From NCBI GenBank assembly GCA_016186945.1, contig JACPKR010000063.1, forward strand, positions 1-39,141: 39,141 nt of DNA, given 5' to 3'. The notes beneath the pieces were generated by a model. The model ran no database searches and was not told the origin of the DNA. It was given only the letters and a program-made list of their open reading frames with translations. Each line of letters starts with the position of its first letter. The first letter of the stretch is position 1. This document shows positions 22,205 to 30,305 of the stretch, one piece after another. The position numbers were made by a program, and so were the translations under genes. This DNA comes from Deltaproteobacteria bacterium (GTDB lineage Bacteria > Bdellovibrionota_B > Oligoflexia > Oligoflexales > Bog-1112).

Positions 22205-24361
22205 GTGACTAAAATTCCCGGATTTCTGAAGAGACAGTGGCTTTTCACCTTTGTCGCGTTCGCCGTCAGCCTCCCGCTTTTTGCCCTGGATTGTAAAAGC
22301 GTCAAGCTGATCACGACTCTTTACCTCCAGACCCATTTTTCCCAGCATGTCCTGGATGAAACAATCAGCGAGCGGACCCTTAAAAATTTCATCACCGCCT
22401 GGGACCCGGGGAAAGTCGTTTTTCTGAAGAGTGATGTGGAACGCTTCTTCGCCGATTACAAAAAAAGACTGCCCCAAATGATTGCGCAATCGGACTGTAG
22501 CGCGCTTAACGATATCTTCAACATTTACTCCCAACGCTTCGAGGAAGGGTTCAAGGACATCAAACCACTGATTGACTTAAAGCACGACTTTACGCTCGAC
22601 GAACACATGAACATCGACCGAAAATCACTCGCCTACGTTAACGATCGCAAGGAGCTAAAAGAGCGTTGGCGAACAAGAATCAAATTCCAACACATGCAGC
22701 TCAAGGAAACTATCCCCGACGACAAGGAAATCAGAGAAAAGCTATACAAACGCTACGACCTCCAACTCAAACGTCACCACGAAATCAATTCGGACGAAGT
22801 CTACGAGATATTCCTCGATTCTGTGGCGACAGCCCTGGATCCTCACTCCGACTATTTCTCGCCTTCCCAGCTGGAAGATTTCCACATCTCAACACGCCTA
22901 TCGTTGGAAGGTATCGGCGCTCTCCTGCGAAGCGAAGAAGGGATCACTCGCATCCATAGCCTTGTTCCCGGCGGAGCAGCCGAAAAGTCAGGCAAAATCA
23001 TGGTCGGTGACAAGATCGTCGCCGTTGCTCAGGGAAAAGAAACCCCGGTCGACGTTATCGACATGGACCTTCGCGAGGTTGTCAAACTCATCCGTGGCCC
23101 ACGGGGGACTGAAGTTCGCCTTACCATCCGAAGAGACGGGTCGGAATTCATCGCCCCTATCATCCGCGAAAAAATCGAACTCAAAGATCGCGCGACAAAG
23201 TCAGTCCTCCATGAAGTCCAGGAAATGAAGGCAAGCCCCCAAGGCCCACTCCTCAGAGGGCATGAAAAAACTAGGCATGAAAAAATTGCAAAAACTTACA
23301 AAATCGGAGTCATCGACCTTCCCTCCTTTTATATAGACTTCGAGGGAAGGCATGCAAAAAAGGACGACTTTCGAAGCTCCTCCCGCGATATTGCTAAGGA
23401 AATCAAGAAACTGGAAGGGCAAAAAGCCGACGCCATCATAGTCGATCTCCGCTCAAACGGAGGAGGCGCCCTTGATGAAGCTATAGACATCGCGGGTCTT
23501 TTCCTCGGCCCAGGCCCCATCGTGCAAGTTAAGAAAGCGCAAGGAAACCCCTACATTAACACCTACTCGGGGAAGCAAATCTACCAAGGCCCTCTCATCC
23601 TGATGATCAACCAGCAGTCGGCAAGCGCAAGCGAAATTATGGCTGCTGCCATCCAGGATTATGAACGCGGTCTGATCGTCGGAGGTTCCCACACTTTCGG
23701 TAAAGGGACCGTGCAAAACGTGAACGACCTCGACCCCAAACTGGGAGCGATCAAAGTGACCATCTCGAAATTCTACCGAGCCTCGGGCGGTTCCACCCAA
23801 CTCAAAGGGGTAGCGTCCGATATCGTCCTGCCGTCGATCATCGAGCATTACGACATCGGAGAAAAATTCTACGACTACGCCCTGCCGTGGGAGATGATCA
23901 AACCCGTCCCCCACCGCAACTTCAATATGATCCGCGGCCACCTTTCGGCCCTACAACTGGCTAGCGCCAAGCGACTGAAAGCTGACGAAGGGTTCGTGAA
24001 AATTCAAGAAGCCATCAAGGAATACAAAGAGAAGGAAAAAGAACGCTACCTTGTCGACCTAAAGATAAAGAAGAAAGAAAAAGGCAAAGAAACAGAAAAA
24101 CTGGAAGCCGAGCTGGAAGAAGATGAAGATGTCGAAACGAAACTGTCTGACGACCTTCACCTTCAAGAAACTCTACGAATCGCCACCGACTACGTCAGGC
24201 TTCTTAAAAAAGAAAAGCTAAGTGACCTGGAAATCGTAAGCCTAAAGAAGGAAGCAACGAAAACCGCAGAGAAGAAAAAATCCAGCCCAAGGAAAACCGA
24301 GATACCCTTGGATAAACCAGAGTCACCACCCAAGGAACTCATCCACGAAGTCACTCCCTAG
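22205..24361 (+). CDS. prc: Tail-specific (C-terminal processing) periplasmic protease Prc/Tsp
   Basis: A 718-residue S41 serine protease like E. coli Prc, which degrades or trims periplasmic and lipoprotein substrates. An N-terminal signal peptide (hydrophobic LFTFVAFAVSLPLFAL, then D-C) is followed by a helical domain, a PDZ domain (LSLEGIGALLR ... GKIMVGDKIVAV, about 238-320) and the catalytic domain. Ser474 in SASASE, Asp485 in IQDYERG and Lys500 in TFGKGTVQ fit the Prc catalytic triad. The C-terminus is very rich in Lys/Glu. An insertion of about 25 residues with a duplicated (R)HEK motif lies between PDZ and protease core (about 339-363). GTG start. It is flanked on both sides by family 1 repeats. 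Confidence 0.93.
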   Translation: MTKIPGFLKRQWLFTFVAFAVSLPLFALDCKSVKLITTLYLQTHFSQHVLDETISERTLKNFITAWDPGKVVFLKSDVERFFADYKKRLPQMIAQSDCSALNDIFNIYSQRFEEGFKDIKPLIDLKHDFTLDEHMNIDRKSLAYVNDRKELKERWRTRIKFQHMQLKETIPDDKEIREKLYKRYDLQLKRHHEINSDEVYEIFLDSVATALDPHSDYFSPSQLEDFHISTRLSLEGIGALLRSEEGITRIHSLVPGGAAEKSGKIMVGDKIVAVAQGKETPVDVIDMDLREVVKLIRGPRGTEVRLTIRRDGSEFIAPIIREKIELKDRATKSVLHEVQEMKASPQGPLLRGHEKTRHEKIAKTYKIGVIDLPSFYIDFEGRHAKKDDFRSSSRDIAKEIKKLEGQKADAIIVDLRSNGGGALDEAIDIAGLFLGPGPIVQVKKAQGNPYINTYSGKQIYQGPLILMINQQSASASEIMAAAIQDYERGLIVGGSHTFGKGTVQNVNDLDPKLGAIKVTISKFYRASGGSTQLKGVASDIVLPSIIEHYDIGEKFYDYALPWEMIKPVPHRNFNMIRGHLSALQLASAKRLKADEGFVKIQEAIKEYKEKEKERYLVDLKIKKKEKGKETEKLEAELEEDEDVETKLSDDLHLQETLRIATDYVRLLKKEKLSDLEIVSLKKEATKTAEKKKSSPRKTEIPLDKPESPPKELIHEVTP

Positions 24362-24367
24362 CTATAA

Positions 24368-24463
24368 TATTTGAGAAAAAGAATTTGTGGAGAGGACCTT
24401 TTTTGAAAAAAAGTTCCCCTCCACGCCTCCCCCCAAAAAACTTTAGATATTGAAATTTTTGAC
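24368..24463 (+). repeat. Family 1 repeat, copy B (left module and core)
   Basis: Left module TATTTGAGAAAAAGAATTTG, the 38-bp near-palindrome (24387-24424) and the core (CCTCCCCCCAAAAAACTTTA and on) are present. The right module is missing after TGAAATTTTTGA. It fills the space between convergent prc and ABC exporter genes, so the palindrome may serve as a two-way terminator. The core's last 20 bp are coding sequence of the ABC gene. Confidence 0.85.
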
Positions 24464-26143
24464 AAGTTCCGCCTTGCCCCGTTCAAATCTAAGAATCTTC
24501 TTGCAATGTTCGATCGTGGAAAGGCGATGGGCAATCACAATCACACTCTTCCTGGAAAAGATATTGTCGATTGCTTTCTGCACCAAGCGCTCACTCTCAG
24601 GATCCAAAGCTGACGTCGCCTCATCTAATACAACAAGGTCCGGATTGCGTGCCAAGGCACGTGCAAAAACGATAAGCTGCCTTTGTCCAAGTGATAGATT
24701 CGAACCGTCTTCCCTCACCCACTCCTCATATTGACCGGGTAGTGATGTCACGAATTCATGAATTCCGACCAAGTTAGCAGCAGCCACGATTCCTTCTCTG
24801 TCAAGTTCCGGATGATCCAGGCTGATGTTAAACGCCACAGTCCCGTTAAACAAAACAATATCCTGCGGTACAATGGCGATTCGTTTTCGCAGCTCGAAGG
24901 GTTCCAAGTCCGCAAGTTCCCGTCCATCTATGTAAATGTGTCCCCGGTAACCTTCATACTGCTTGGTGAGAAGCTTAACCACCGTCGATTTTCCTGCTCC
25001 CGTAGGTCCCACAAGGGCCAAAGACTCTCCTGGCTTCAGCTCGAAGTTAATTCCCTCGAGCGAAAAGTCAGCGCTGTTAGCTGCCCGCTTACGCATCGGG
25101 TAGGTGAAATTCACGTCCGAGAACTCGACATGCCCCGCAATATTCGCAAGCTTCCTCTCTCCTCCGATGACTTCACTATGGTCCATCAACTTGAAGATGC
25201 GGTCCATCGACGTAAACACGCCCTGCAAGGTCGAAATCGTCTGCCCGAGCTGTTTGAGTGGGTCGAAAATCTGCTGCACGTAACGTACGAACGCCACCAC
25301 CACCCCTGCCGTTAGTGTGGGATCCGCCCCAAATCGCATGAATATTAACCAGAGAATCATACCAATCGTAACAGACGCTATGCCGTCCAAAACCGAGAAG
25401 AGGAATGAATCGAAGACTACCGACACCATCTGCGCATCTCGAAAACGCGCACTTAAGTCCTTGTGCTTCCTGAGAATAGCCCCCTGGGAACCAGTTAGCT
25501 TTATCGTGGCCACGCCCTGCAAACTTTCTTGCGTAAACGCATTCAGAAAGGCCAAATTCTTCCTTGCTTCCAGGTAAGAATGTTTTATCTTTTTCGAAAA
25601 CCAGGCAACGATGACCAACACGAGAGGCAAGCTAAGGGACGCAAGAACTCCCAGGAAGGGATGCAGAACAATCATACCCACGATGCAGCCCAGAAGAACC
25701 ACTATGTCGACCAAAGACTGCAAGGTTCCCTGAGTCAACGAATCCGACAGTGCGTCAAACTCACTTGTCGTCCTGGTGACTAAAACACCACTCAGATGCC
25801 GGTGGTGAAAATGCTGCGACTGTCGCAATAGATGCCTGCTCAACGCACCCCGCAAACTCCTAATCATTCGCTGGACCACAAGAGCTGATCCTATCGCCTG
25901 CACCCCGCGAAAAACATATTCCAGAAGGATCAAGCCCAGAAAGATCCCTGAAAAATAAACGAGAGCAGTGATGTCATTGATCATCACACCGTCATCAATC
26001 GCATATTTCAAAACGATAGGTTGGAAAAGCTGGACTACAGAAATCAGAGGAATCAGAAATATACTAAGGATCAAAATTCCACGCTGATCACGGACATAAG
26101 GCCAGAGCTTCTTTAATTCTTTTAATTCATTTAGAAGTTGCAT
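24443..26143 (-). CDS. Heterodimeric ABC exporter subunit (canonical Walker B Glu, degenerate signature)
   Basis: A 566-residue half-transporter: six membrane helices (about 15-310), then an ATPase domain with Walker A GPTGAGKST (about 378-386), signature LSLGQRQL (about 482-489) instead of LSGGQ, Walker B LVVLDEATSALD (about 503-514) and the switch His in AHRLST. It resembles YheH/LmrB-type type IV exporters that export lipids or drugs. It overlaps the partner gene by 17 bp. The protein ends LVKNFNI-stop, and these last codons and the TAA are the core of a family 1 repeat, which has replaced or extended the native end. Confidence 0.9.
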   Translation of the reverse strand: MQLLNELKELKKLWPYVRDQRGILILSIFLIPLISVVQLFQPIVLKYAIDDGVMINDITALVYFSGIFLGLILLEYVFRGVQAIGSALVVQRMIRSLRGALSRHLLRQSQHFHHRHLSGVLVTRTTSEFDALSDSLTQGTLQSLVDIVVLLGCIVGMIVLHPFLGVLASLSLPLVLVIVAWFSKKIKHSYLEARKNLAFLNAFTQESLQGVATIKLTGSQGAILRKHKDLSARFRDAQMVSVVFDSFLFSVLDGIASVTIGMILWLIFMRFGADPTLTAGVVVAFVRYVQQIFDPLKQLGQTISTLQGVFTSMDRIFKLMDHSEVIGGERKLANIAGHVEFSDVNFTYPMRKRAANSADFSLEGINFELKPGESLALVGPTGAGKSTVVKLLTKQYEGYRGHIYIDGRELADLEPFELRKRIAIVPQDIVLFNGTVAFNISLDHPELDREGIVAAANLVGIHEFVTSLPGQYEEWVREDGSNLSLGQRQLIVFARALARNPDLVVLDEATSALDPESERLVQKAIDNIFSRKSVIVIAHRLSTIEHCKKILRFERGKAELVKNFNI

Positions 26144-27857
26144 TTTTTTCCTTTTCGAGGGGAGCGACGGTTTCCTCGCCCCCCTCGATCTTCCCCTCTC
26201 CCTTCTTTAAAATGAGGAACTTGTTGCAAGCATGAAGTGAGATGGGCCGGTGGCTCACAAGAATCACGCTGCTCCCCATTTTCCTCAGCTCATCTACCAA
26301 ACGCTTCTCCGTCTCTTGATCGACAGCTGCTGCCACATCATCTAGCAGTAAGACGGGAGGCTTACGGAGAAACTGCCTCGCCAAGGCGATACGCTGCTTC
26401 TGTCCCCCCGATAGACGGACCCCCTTCTCTCCCACGAGAGTTTCCAGCCCCTCATCCATCCTTTGAATTTCCGGAAGAATCTGCGCTCTCCGCAAACTGT
26501 CTTCAAGTTCCACCCCGGACACGTCCCTTCCCATCGCAAGATTCTCAGCAATGGAACCCGAGAAGATAAAGGGTGTCTGAAACACCAGGCCCAAGCTCTC
26601 CCGCAAGTTCCCCAGTGGGATTTCTAAAATATCCTGCCCCCGAAAAAAGATCGTCCCAGGGGGAGGATCATAGAGGCGTGTCAATAAATGAAGAAGTGTA
26701 CTCTTTCCCGTTCCAATCGGCCCCGAGATTCCTAGAAACTCACCCTCCTGTAAGTCAAAACTGAGGTCTCGCAAAACCGGCAGCCTTTCGCGCTCATAAG
26801 TGAACGTCAGGTTTCGCACAGAAAGGAGAGGCCCCGACTCACCTAGCTGACTCTTCGTCCCTTCTTTTTCCAAAACCGACTTTTCTTTCTCTATTTCCTC
26901 CAGCTCGTTCAATCGTTCACCTGCCGACCGGGCACGTTGGTACAAAGCGAGTATGATGCCAATCGCCGTAAGAGGAAAACTGAGCAAGGCAATATAAATG
27001 TTGAACGCAAGGATATCTCCCACCGTCAGCTTGTTTTGGATAATCTCTCGGCCCCCATAAAACAGGATCGCAAGGTAGGACAAGCCCGTAAAAAAAGTCG
27101 AGAGAGGGAACGTGAACGTACGCACCATGACAAGTTTGATATTGGCATCGTAGACGTCTTGCACCGACCTTGCGATTCGCCGGACGAAACTTTCGACGGC
27201 ATCGTTAGCCTGGACTATGTCCACATGCCGATATGCCTCCGTTACACTGTGGGTCAGATCGCCCAAGGTCGACTGTTGCAATTTCGAATATTTGTGGAAC
27301 AGAGGAGAGGCCAGCTTTGCTACGGCAATCATGCAAAAGAGGGGCGCCAGGGAAAGAATAGTCAGCACAGGGTTAACGCGCCACATGTTATAAATCGCAA
27401 AACTAAAGAGAAAGAGGAAGTTCACAACCTGCAAGACACCAAATGCAAAGAAGGCTCGCAACTGCGCAACGTCGTTCGCCAGACGGGACACAAGGTCTCC
27501 AAGCGTCCGTTTCTGAAAAAAAGGCAGGGGTAAATCGAGAAAATGCGCAAAATAGTGGTCCTTGATTTCCGTCTCAATCTGCCTTCCTGGCCAAAAGAGA
27601 AAAAGTCGAGACAGAGCGCGGATGATCATCTGCAAGAAACCTAAGCCTATGATGAGGTAAATGGTCTCTTGAATACTATTCGCTTCTCGAAATTGAAAAA
27701 AACCGTCAACTACCCGCTTGGAAAGGTAGGGGATGTAAACCGTCACCCATGTGGTCCCAAGAAGAGCAAGAACTCCCACAAGATACCAAAGCCAATGAGG
27801 CACAGCAAAACGCCTGCCGATCTCCCATACCGCCTGCTTAAAAAAAGTGCCTCTCAA
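26127..27857 (-). CDS. Heterodimeric ABC exporter subunit (degenerate Walker B)
   Basis: A 576-residue half-transporter like YheI/TM287. Six membrane helices are followed by Walker A GPIGTGKST (about 378-386), a perfect signature LSGGQKQR (about 483-490) and Walker B LLLDDVAAAVD (about 503-513), in which the catalytic Glu is Asp. Together with the LSLGQ signature of the partner this makes one degenerate and one canonical ATP site, the pattern of known heterodimeric exporters. TTG start with AGGA upstream; overlaps the ATPase gene before it by 20 bp. The C-terminal tail 552-567 is encoded by a family 2 repeat. Confidence 0.9.
   Translation of the reverse strand: MRGTFFKQAVWEIGRRFAVPHWLWYLVGVLALLGTTWVTVYIPYLSKRVVDGFFQFREANSIQETIYLIIGLGFLQMIIRALSRLFLFWPGRQIETEIKDHYFAHFLDLPLPFFQKRTLGDLVSRLANDVAQLRAFFAFGVLQVVNFLFLFSFAIYNMWRVNPVLTILSLAPLFCMIAVAKLASPLFHKYSKLQQSTLGDLTHSVTEAYRHVDIVQANDAVESFVRRIARSVQDVYDANIKLVMVRTFTFPLSTFFTGLSYLAILFYGGREIIQNKLTVGDILAFNIYIALLSFPLTAIGIILALYQRARSAGERLNELEEIEKEKSVLEKEGTKSQLGESGPLLSVRNLTFTYERERLPVLRDLSFDLQEGEFLGISGPIGTGKSTLLHLLTRLYDPPPGTIFFRGQDILEIPLGNLRESLGLVFQTPFIFSGSIAENLAMGRDVSGVELEDSLRRAQILPEIQRMDEGLETLVGEKGVRLSGGQKQRIALARQFLRKPPVLLLDDVAAAVDQETEKRLVDELRKMGSSVILVSHRPISLHACNKFLILKKGEGKIEGGEETVAPLEKEKNATSK
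26159..26203 (-). repeat. Family 2 repeat, copy 2 (inside coding sequence)
   Basis: On the minus strand it reads GGAGAGGGG, then GGGGGGCGAGGAAACC and GTCGCTCCCC, matching 33713-33752 almost base for base over about 40 bp. Here it is in frame within the exporter subunit gene and encodes KGEGKIEGGEETVAPL. The other two copies are between genes. Confidence 0.7.
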
Positions 27858-28551
27858 TACGTTTTTCCTTTTCCTCGGAACTCAGGGAGTCCCAGCCTAT
27901 AAGAGGAGACAAAAGCCCCTCATCCAAGAGAAACACTTTCCGACAGAGTTTGACAACAAATGAAAGTATATGGGTGGAAAGAAGGGTGCTTTTTCCTTCC
28001 GCATGTCTCCTTTGAATCGCTTGCTCCAACGTGTGAATGTGATAGAGGTCAAGTCCGGAAAATGGCTCATCCAAAACTAAGCAAATGGGATCATGCAGGG
28101 TGGCAAGAGCAAGTCCTACCCTCTTTTGCATCCCGAAGGAACATACCGCCAGAGGTCTCTTCTGAAATTCCTCGCAATCCCAGAAGGCGAGAGACTCCTT
28201 CACCCTCTGCTTTCTATCAGACAACCCATAGAGAGATGAGGCATAGGACAAGATTTCGCAGGCTGTCACCCACTTCGGCAAATGCATGATCTGGGGAAGA
28301 TACCCAATCTGCCTTTTCAACAGAAATCGCTCCGGAAGGAGCCTCTCACCCCTGAAGAAAACCTCCCCCTCACTCGCGTCCATATTACCCGTGAGAAGCT
28401 CGAACAGCGTTGACTTACCCGACCCATTTGCCCCTAAAAAAGCGACTGTCTCGCCATACCCAATACTTATATCCCTCCCCGCAAATACAAAATTCGGAGG
28501 AAAAGACTTTTTCAAATACTCTGCCTCTATCAGGGGACTTCCCTCACGCAC
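27838..28551 (-). CDS. ABC transporter ATP-binding protein
   Basis: A 237-residue ATPase of the ABC-2 (CcmA/NodI-like) group. Walker A GANGSGKST (about 38-46), Q-loop in LPQIMHLP, an atypical signature CSFGMQKR in place of S-S-G-M, Walker B CLVLDEPFSGLD and switch His in LLSTHIL are visible. It overlaps the permease gene upstream by 8 bp and the exporter gene downstream by 20 bp, so the four minus-strand genes form one operon. It powers the 373-residue membrane protein. Substrate unknown. GTG start. Confidence 0.88.
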   Translation of the reverse strand: MREGSPLIEAEYLKKSFPPNFVFAGRDISIGYGETVAFLGANGSGKSTLFELLTGNMDASEGEVFFRGERLLPERFLLKRQIGYLPQIMHLPKWVTACEILSYASSLYGLSDRKQRVKESLAFWDCEEFQKRPLAVCSFGMQKRVGLALATLHDPICLVLDEPFSGLDLYHIHTLEQAIQRRHAEGKSTLLSTHILSFVVKLCRKVFLLDEGLLSPLIGWDSLSSEEKEKRIERHFF

Positions 28552-29665
28552 GATAAAACCTCCCCTCCTGGGACTGATAACCGTAGTACACTATGAGCGG
28601 CATCAAAAGTAGAGAAAACCAAGTGGCATAAACTGCCGTCGCCGCAAAAATGCCAGACAAAAAGGTTAGCAGAATCGTCAGAGCCGCTCGTCGGGCATCG
28701 ATTTGAAATAATGCGAAAGGGACCATCCACACAGGAATGAACGTCACGGCGAACGCTCTCAATCCTTGGTCGAAAAACTGACCCGCGTCACTATTCGCCG
28801 CACCTATGCACCAAGCAAAGGCATTACAGACTGCCAGAAGCAACGCAAGGATCGTAGCTGTCAACGTCAAGTTATGCATATAGAGCCTATGAGAGACCCC
28901 CAGACTTTTCTCAACCCACCCATATTGAACGTCATCCGAATATTGGAACGCTAAGGCACAAGCCCCCAAGAATCCGACCATAAACGACGAGCCAAAGACT
29001 GCCACAAACGGAATTTCCGCTACACCGACAAGAAATGAGATCCCCATAAACAAAAGAGACAAACCCAGGCAAAATTGCGTGATACGGTTCCGAAAAAAGA
29101 TTTGCCACAGGCGCCATTGAACGAGGGCCAGCAACGGAGAACCCGCAAACATGGAAAGCTTCCCCCCCTCCCTAGCTCCTCGCTCCTTCATAAGCCAGGA
29201 ACCCAGGCTCACCAGCAGCAAGATGGAGAACACCACGGCCGTCTTGGCTCCCATCCAAGCAACCAGAACAGTGTCCACAAACCACCACAAGGGGCCGTAG
29301 ACTCCCATGAACAAAAGGAAGACGTGGAACACTCCGAGAACCCTGATTACCCCTGGGCGTTCTCCCAGAATTTCAATCCTGTTGACAAGGCTGCTCGGCA
29401 TCGCATAGAAAGTCCGGCACCAACGCCCGATCGAAAAAGCTCCTCCAAGGAGGAGGCCCCAAGCGAGGACTTCAGCAAAACGATCACGCATGGCCATCGA
29501 CAACTTCGCTAGCTCACTATTGAGAAAATCATCGAATATATAGTAAAACAGACCAAGCAATACCAAGCTGCACAAGCCCACAATAAGCTCCCGAATAAAA
29601 TCGTGACGCAGCCTATGCACAAAACTGAATAGGTGAATTTTTAGAAGAAGCAAGATTCGGAACAT
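28544..29665 (-). CDS. ABC-type permease partner, polytopic membrane protein
   Basis: A 373-residue hydrophobic protein with about nine to ten membrane helices and short charged loops. It has no ATPase motif and no clear family motif by eye. The 8-bp overlap with the following ATPase gene identifies it as the permease of that transporter, probably ABC-2 type. The ATG start lies 81 bp after the stop of the histone-like gene, and that gap contains two hairpins. Substrate unknown. Confidence 0.75.
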   Translation of the reverse strand: MFRILLLLKIHLFSFVHRLRHDFIRELIVGLCSLVLLGLFYYIFDDFLNSELAKLSMAMRDRFAEVLAWGLLLGGAFSIGRWCRTFYAMPSSLVNRIEILGERPGVIRVLGVFHVFLLFMGVYGPLWWFVDTVLVAWMGAKTAVVFSILLLVSLGSWLMKERGAREGGKLSMFAGSPLLALVQWRLWQIFFRNRITQFCLGLSLLFMGISFLVGVAEIPFVAVFGSSFMVGFLGACALAFQYSDDVQYGWVEKSLGVSHRLYMHNLTLTATILALLLAVCNAFAWCIGAANSDAGQFFDQGLRAFAVTFIPVWMVPFALFQIDARRAALTILLTFLSGIFAATAVYATWFSLLLMPLIVYYGYQSQEGRFYRA

Positions 29666-29686
29666 GGTGGTTTCTCTGGAAAATGC

Positions 29687-29723
29687 GAGGCAGAGGGAAT
29701 CTGCCTCGGAAAGGGAGCCCTTT
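29687..29723. terminator. Two tandem hairpins after the histone-like gene
   Basis: GAGGCAG/CTGCCTC (29687-29693 and 29701-29707, 7-bp perfect stem, 7-base loop) and AAAGGG/CCCTTT (29710-29715 and 29718-29723) stand between the histone-like gene and the permease gene, both on the minus strand. No long T-run follows, so they may be partial terminators or mRNA-stabilising stems. Confidence 0.45.
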
Positions 29724-29746
29724 CACTGAGAGGCAGTAACGGGAAG

Positions 29747-30010
29747 CTATTCCATCTCAGCCATTTCCATTGGATTAACGGCGACTGCTTTAGGAGCGCG
29801 CTTTTTTCTGCGAGAAGCTTTCTTCTTGGCTTTACGCTTTCCTGCTTTAGAAGCTTTCCTGCCAGCTTTTTTACGAGCTTTCTTTGCGGCTTTCTTCTTC
29901 TTGGCCTTCCTAGCCTTTTTAGCAGGTTTACGTGCTGCTTTTTTCCTAGAAGCCTTTTTTTTCCTAGAAGCCTTCTTCTTCGCTTTCCTAGCTTTCTTTA
30001 CCAAAACCAT
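29747..30010 (-). CDS. Histone-H1/Hc2-like lysine-alanine-rich DNA-binding protein
   Basis: A small (about 87 residues) extremely basic protein made of Lys/Ala/Arg repeats such as KKARKAKKKASRKKKA, ending in an acidic-neutral tail NPMEMAEME. This composition matches bacterial histone-H1-like proteins (chlamydial Hc2, Bordetella BpH1, AlgP tails) that bind and compact DNA. A frame continues upstream to 30079, but GAGGAGG (30011-30017) fixes the start. ATG at 30010 lies directly after it, while TTG at 30004 has the better spacing. The gene has internal tandem repeats (CCTAGAAGCCTTTTTT-like units, 29945-29975). Its leader is unusual (see the features at 30036 and 30061). Confidence 0.85.
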   Translation of the reverse strand: MVLVKKARKAKKKASRKKKASRKKAARKPAKKARKAKKKKAAKKARKKAGRKASKAGKRKAKKKASRRKKRAPKAVAVNPMEMAEME

Positions 30011-30035
30011 CCTCCTCAAGTTGAAAAGAGTGTTT

Positions 30036-30054
30036 AAAAAAACCCGACACCGGG
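30036..30054 (-). terminator. Terminator-like hairpin in the leader of the histone-like gene
   Basis: On the minus strand CCCG-GTGT-CGGG is followed by seven T. The stem is only 4 bp. It lies between possible upstream promoter sequence and the ribosome binding site of the histone-like gene, so it may act as an attenuator. A chance motif is possible because the stem is short. Confidence 0.45.
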
Positions 30055-30060
30055 ATTTGA

Positions 30061-30097
30061 AGACAATTCTTAAAGACAATTCTTAAAGACAATTTAA
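30061..30097. repeat. Tandem 13-bp repeats upstream of the histone-like gene
   Basis: AGACAATTCTTAA occurs at 30061-30073 and 30074-30086, followed by a third partial unit AGACAATTTAA (30087-30097). On the coding (minus) strand each unit reads TTAAGAATTGTCT. Spacing just over one helical turn would suit repeated protein binding. Confidence 0.7.
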
Positions 30098-30166
30098 TCA
30101 TAACACAACACGAGAAATGCTTTAACAATTTTTAACAACAAAAAAATAATACGTAACCCGTTTATG

Positions 30167-30263
30167 GCCTCCCCCCAAAAAACTTTAGATTTTGAAGTTT
30201 TTGAAAAGGGGCTTGGGGAAAGAACTTTTTTCAAAAAGTTTTTCCCAAAATTGATTATCTTGA
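30167..30263 (+). repeat. Family 1 repeat, copy C (core and right module)
   Basis: The core CCTCCCCCCAAAAAACTTTA with TTGAAG is followed by the right hairpin GGGGAAAGAACTTTTTTCAA...CCC (30215-30246) and the end ATTGATTATCTTGAA, which matches copy A exactly. The left module with the 38-bp palindrome is missing. It sits between the divergent histone-like (-) and flippase (+) genes. Confidence 0.85.
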
Positions 30264-30277
30264 ATATTACATAGGCT

Positions 30278-30305
30278 TTGACAGTCAAGGTTTTCGTGGT
30301 ATCTT
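30278..30305 (+). promoter_or_regulatory. Possible sigma-70-type promoter for the flippase-ligase operon
   Basis: TTGACA (30278-30283), a 16-base spacer and TATCTT (30300-30305). It directly follows repeat copy C. If used, it overlaps the putative TTG start at 30304, so translation would have to start further downstream. Confidence 0.35.

Noticed and set aside
22055-22534. Minus-strand 159-codon frame over the start of prc
   Set aside because: It is antisense to prc and crosses repeat copy A. The prc product has clear signal, PDZ and protease motifs.
24368-24424. 38-bp palindrome as a simple rho-independent terminator unique to prc
   Set aside because: The same palindrome occurs in copies A and D in other contexts, so it is part of a dispersed element, even if it may also terminate transcription here.
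29826-30086. Plus-strand 86-codon frame rich in Phe/Ala/Leu opposite the histone-like gene
   Set aside because: It is the antisense reading of the Lys/Ala-rich repeats, which always gives Phe/Leu/Ala runs. The minus-strand protein has the credible composition and a strong ribosome binding site.
30061-30097. Tandem 13-bp units as a CRISPR array or iteron origin
   Set aside because: There are no spacers between the units, only about three copies, and no replication gene nearby. They fit an operator or chance tandem better.
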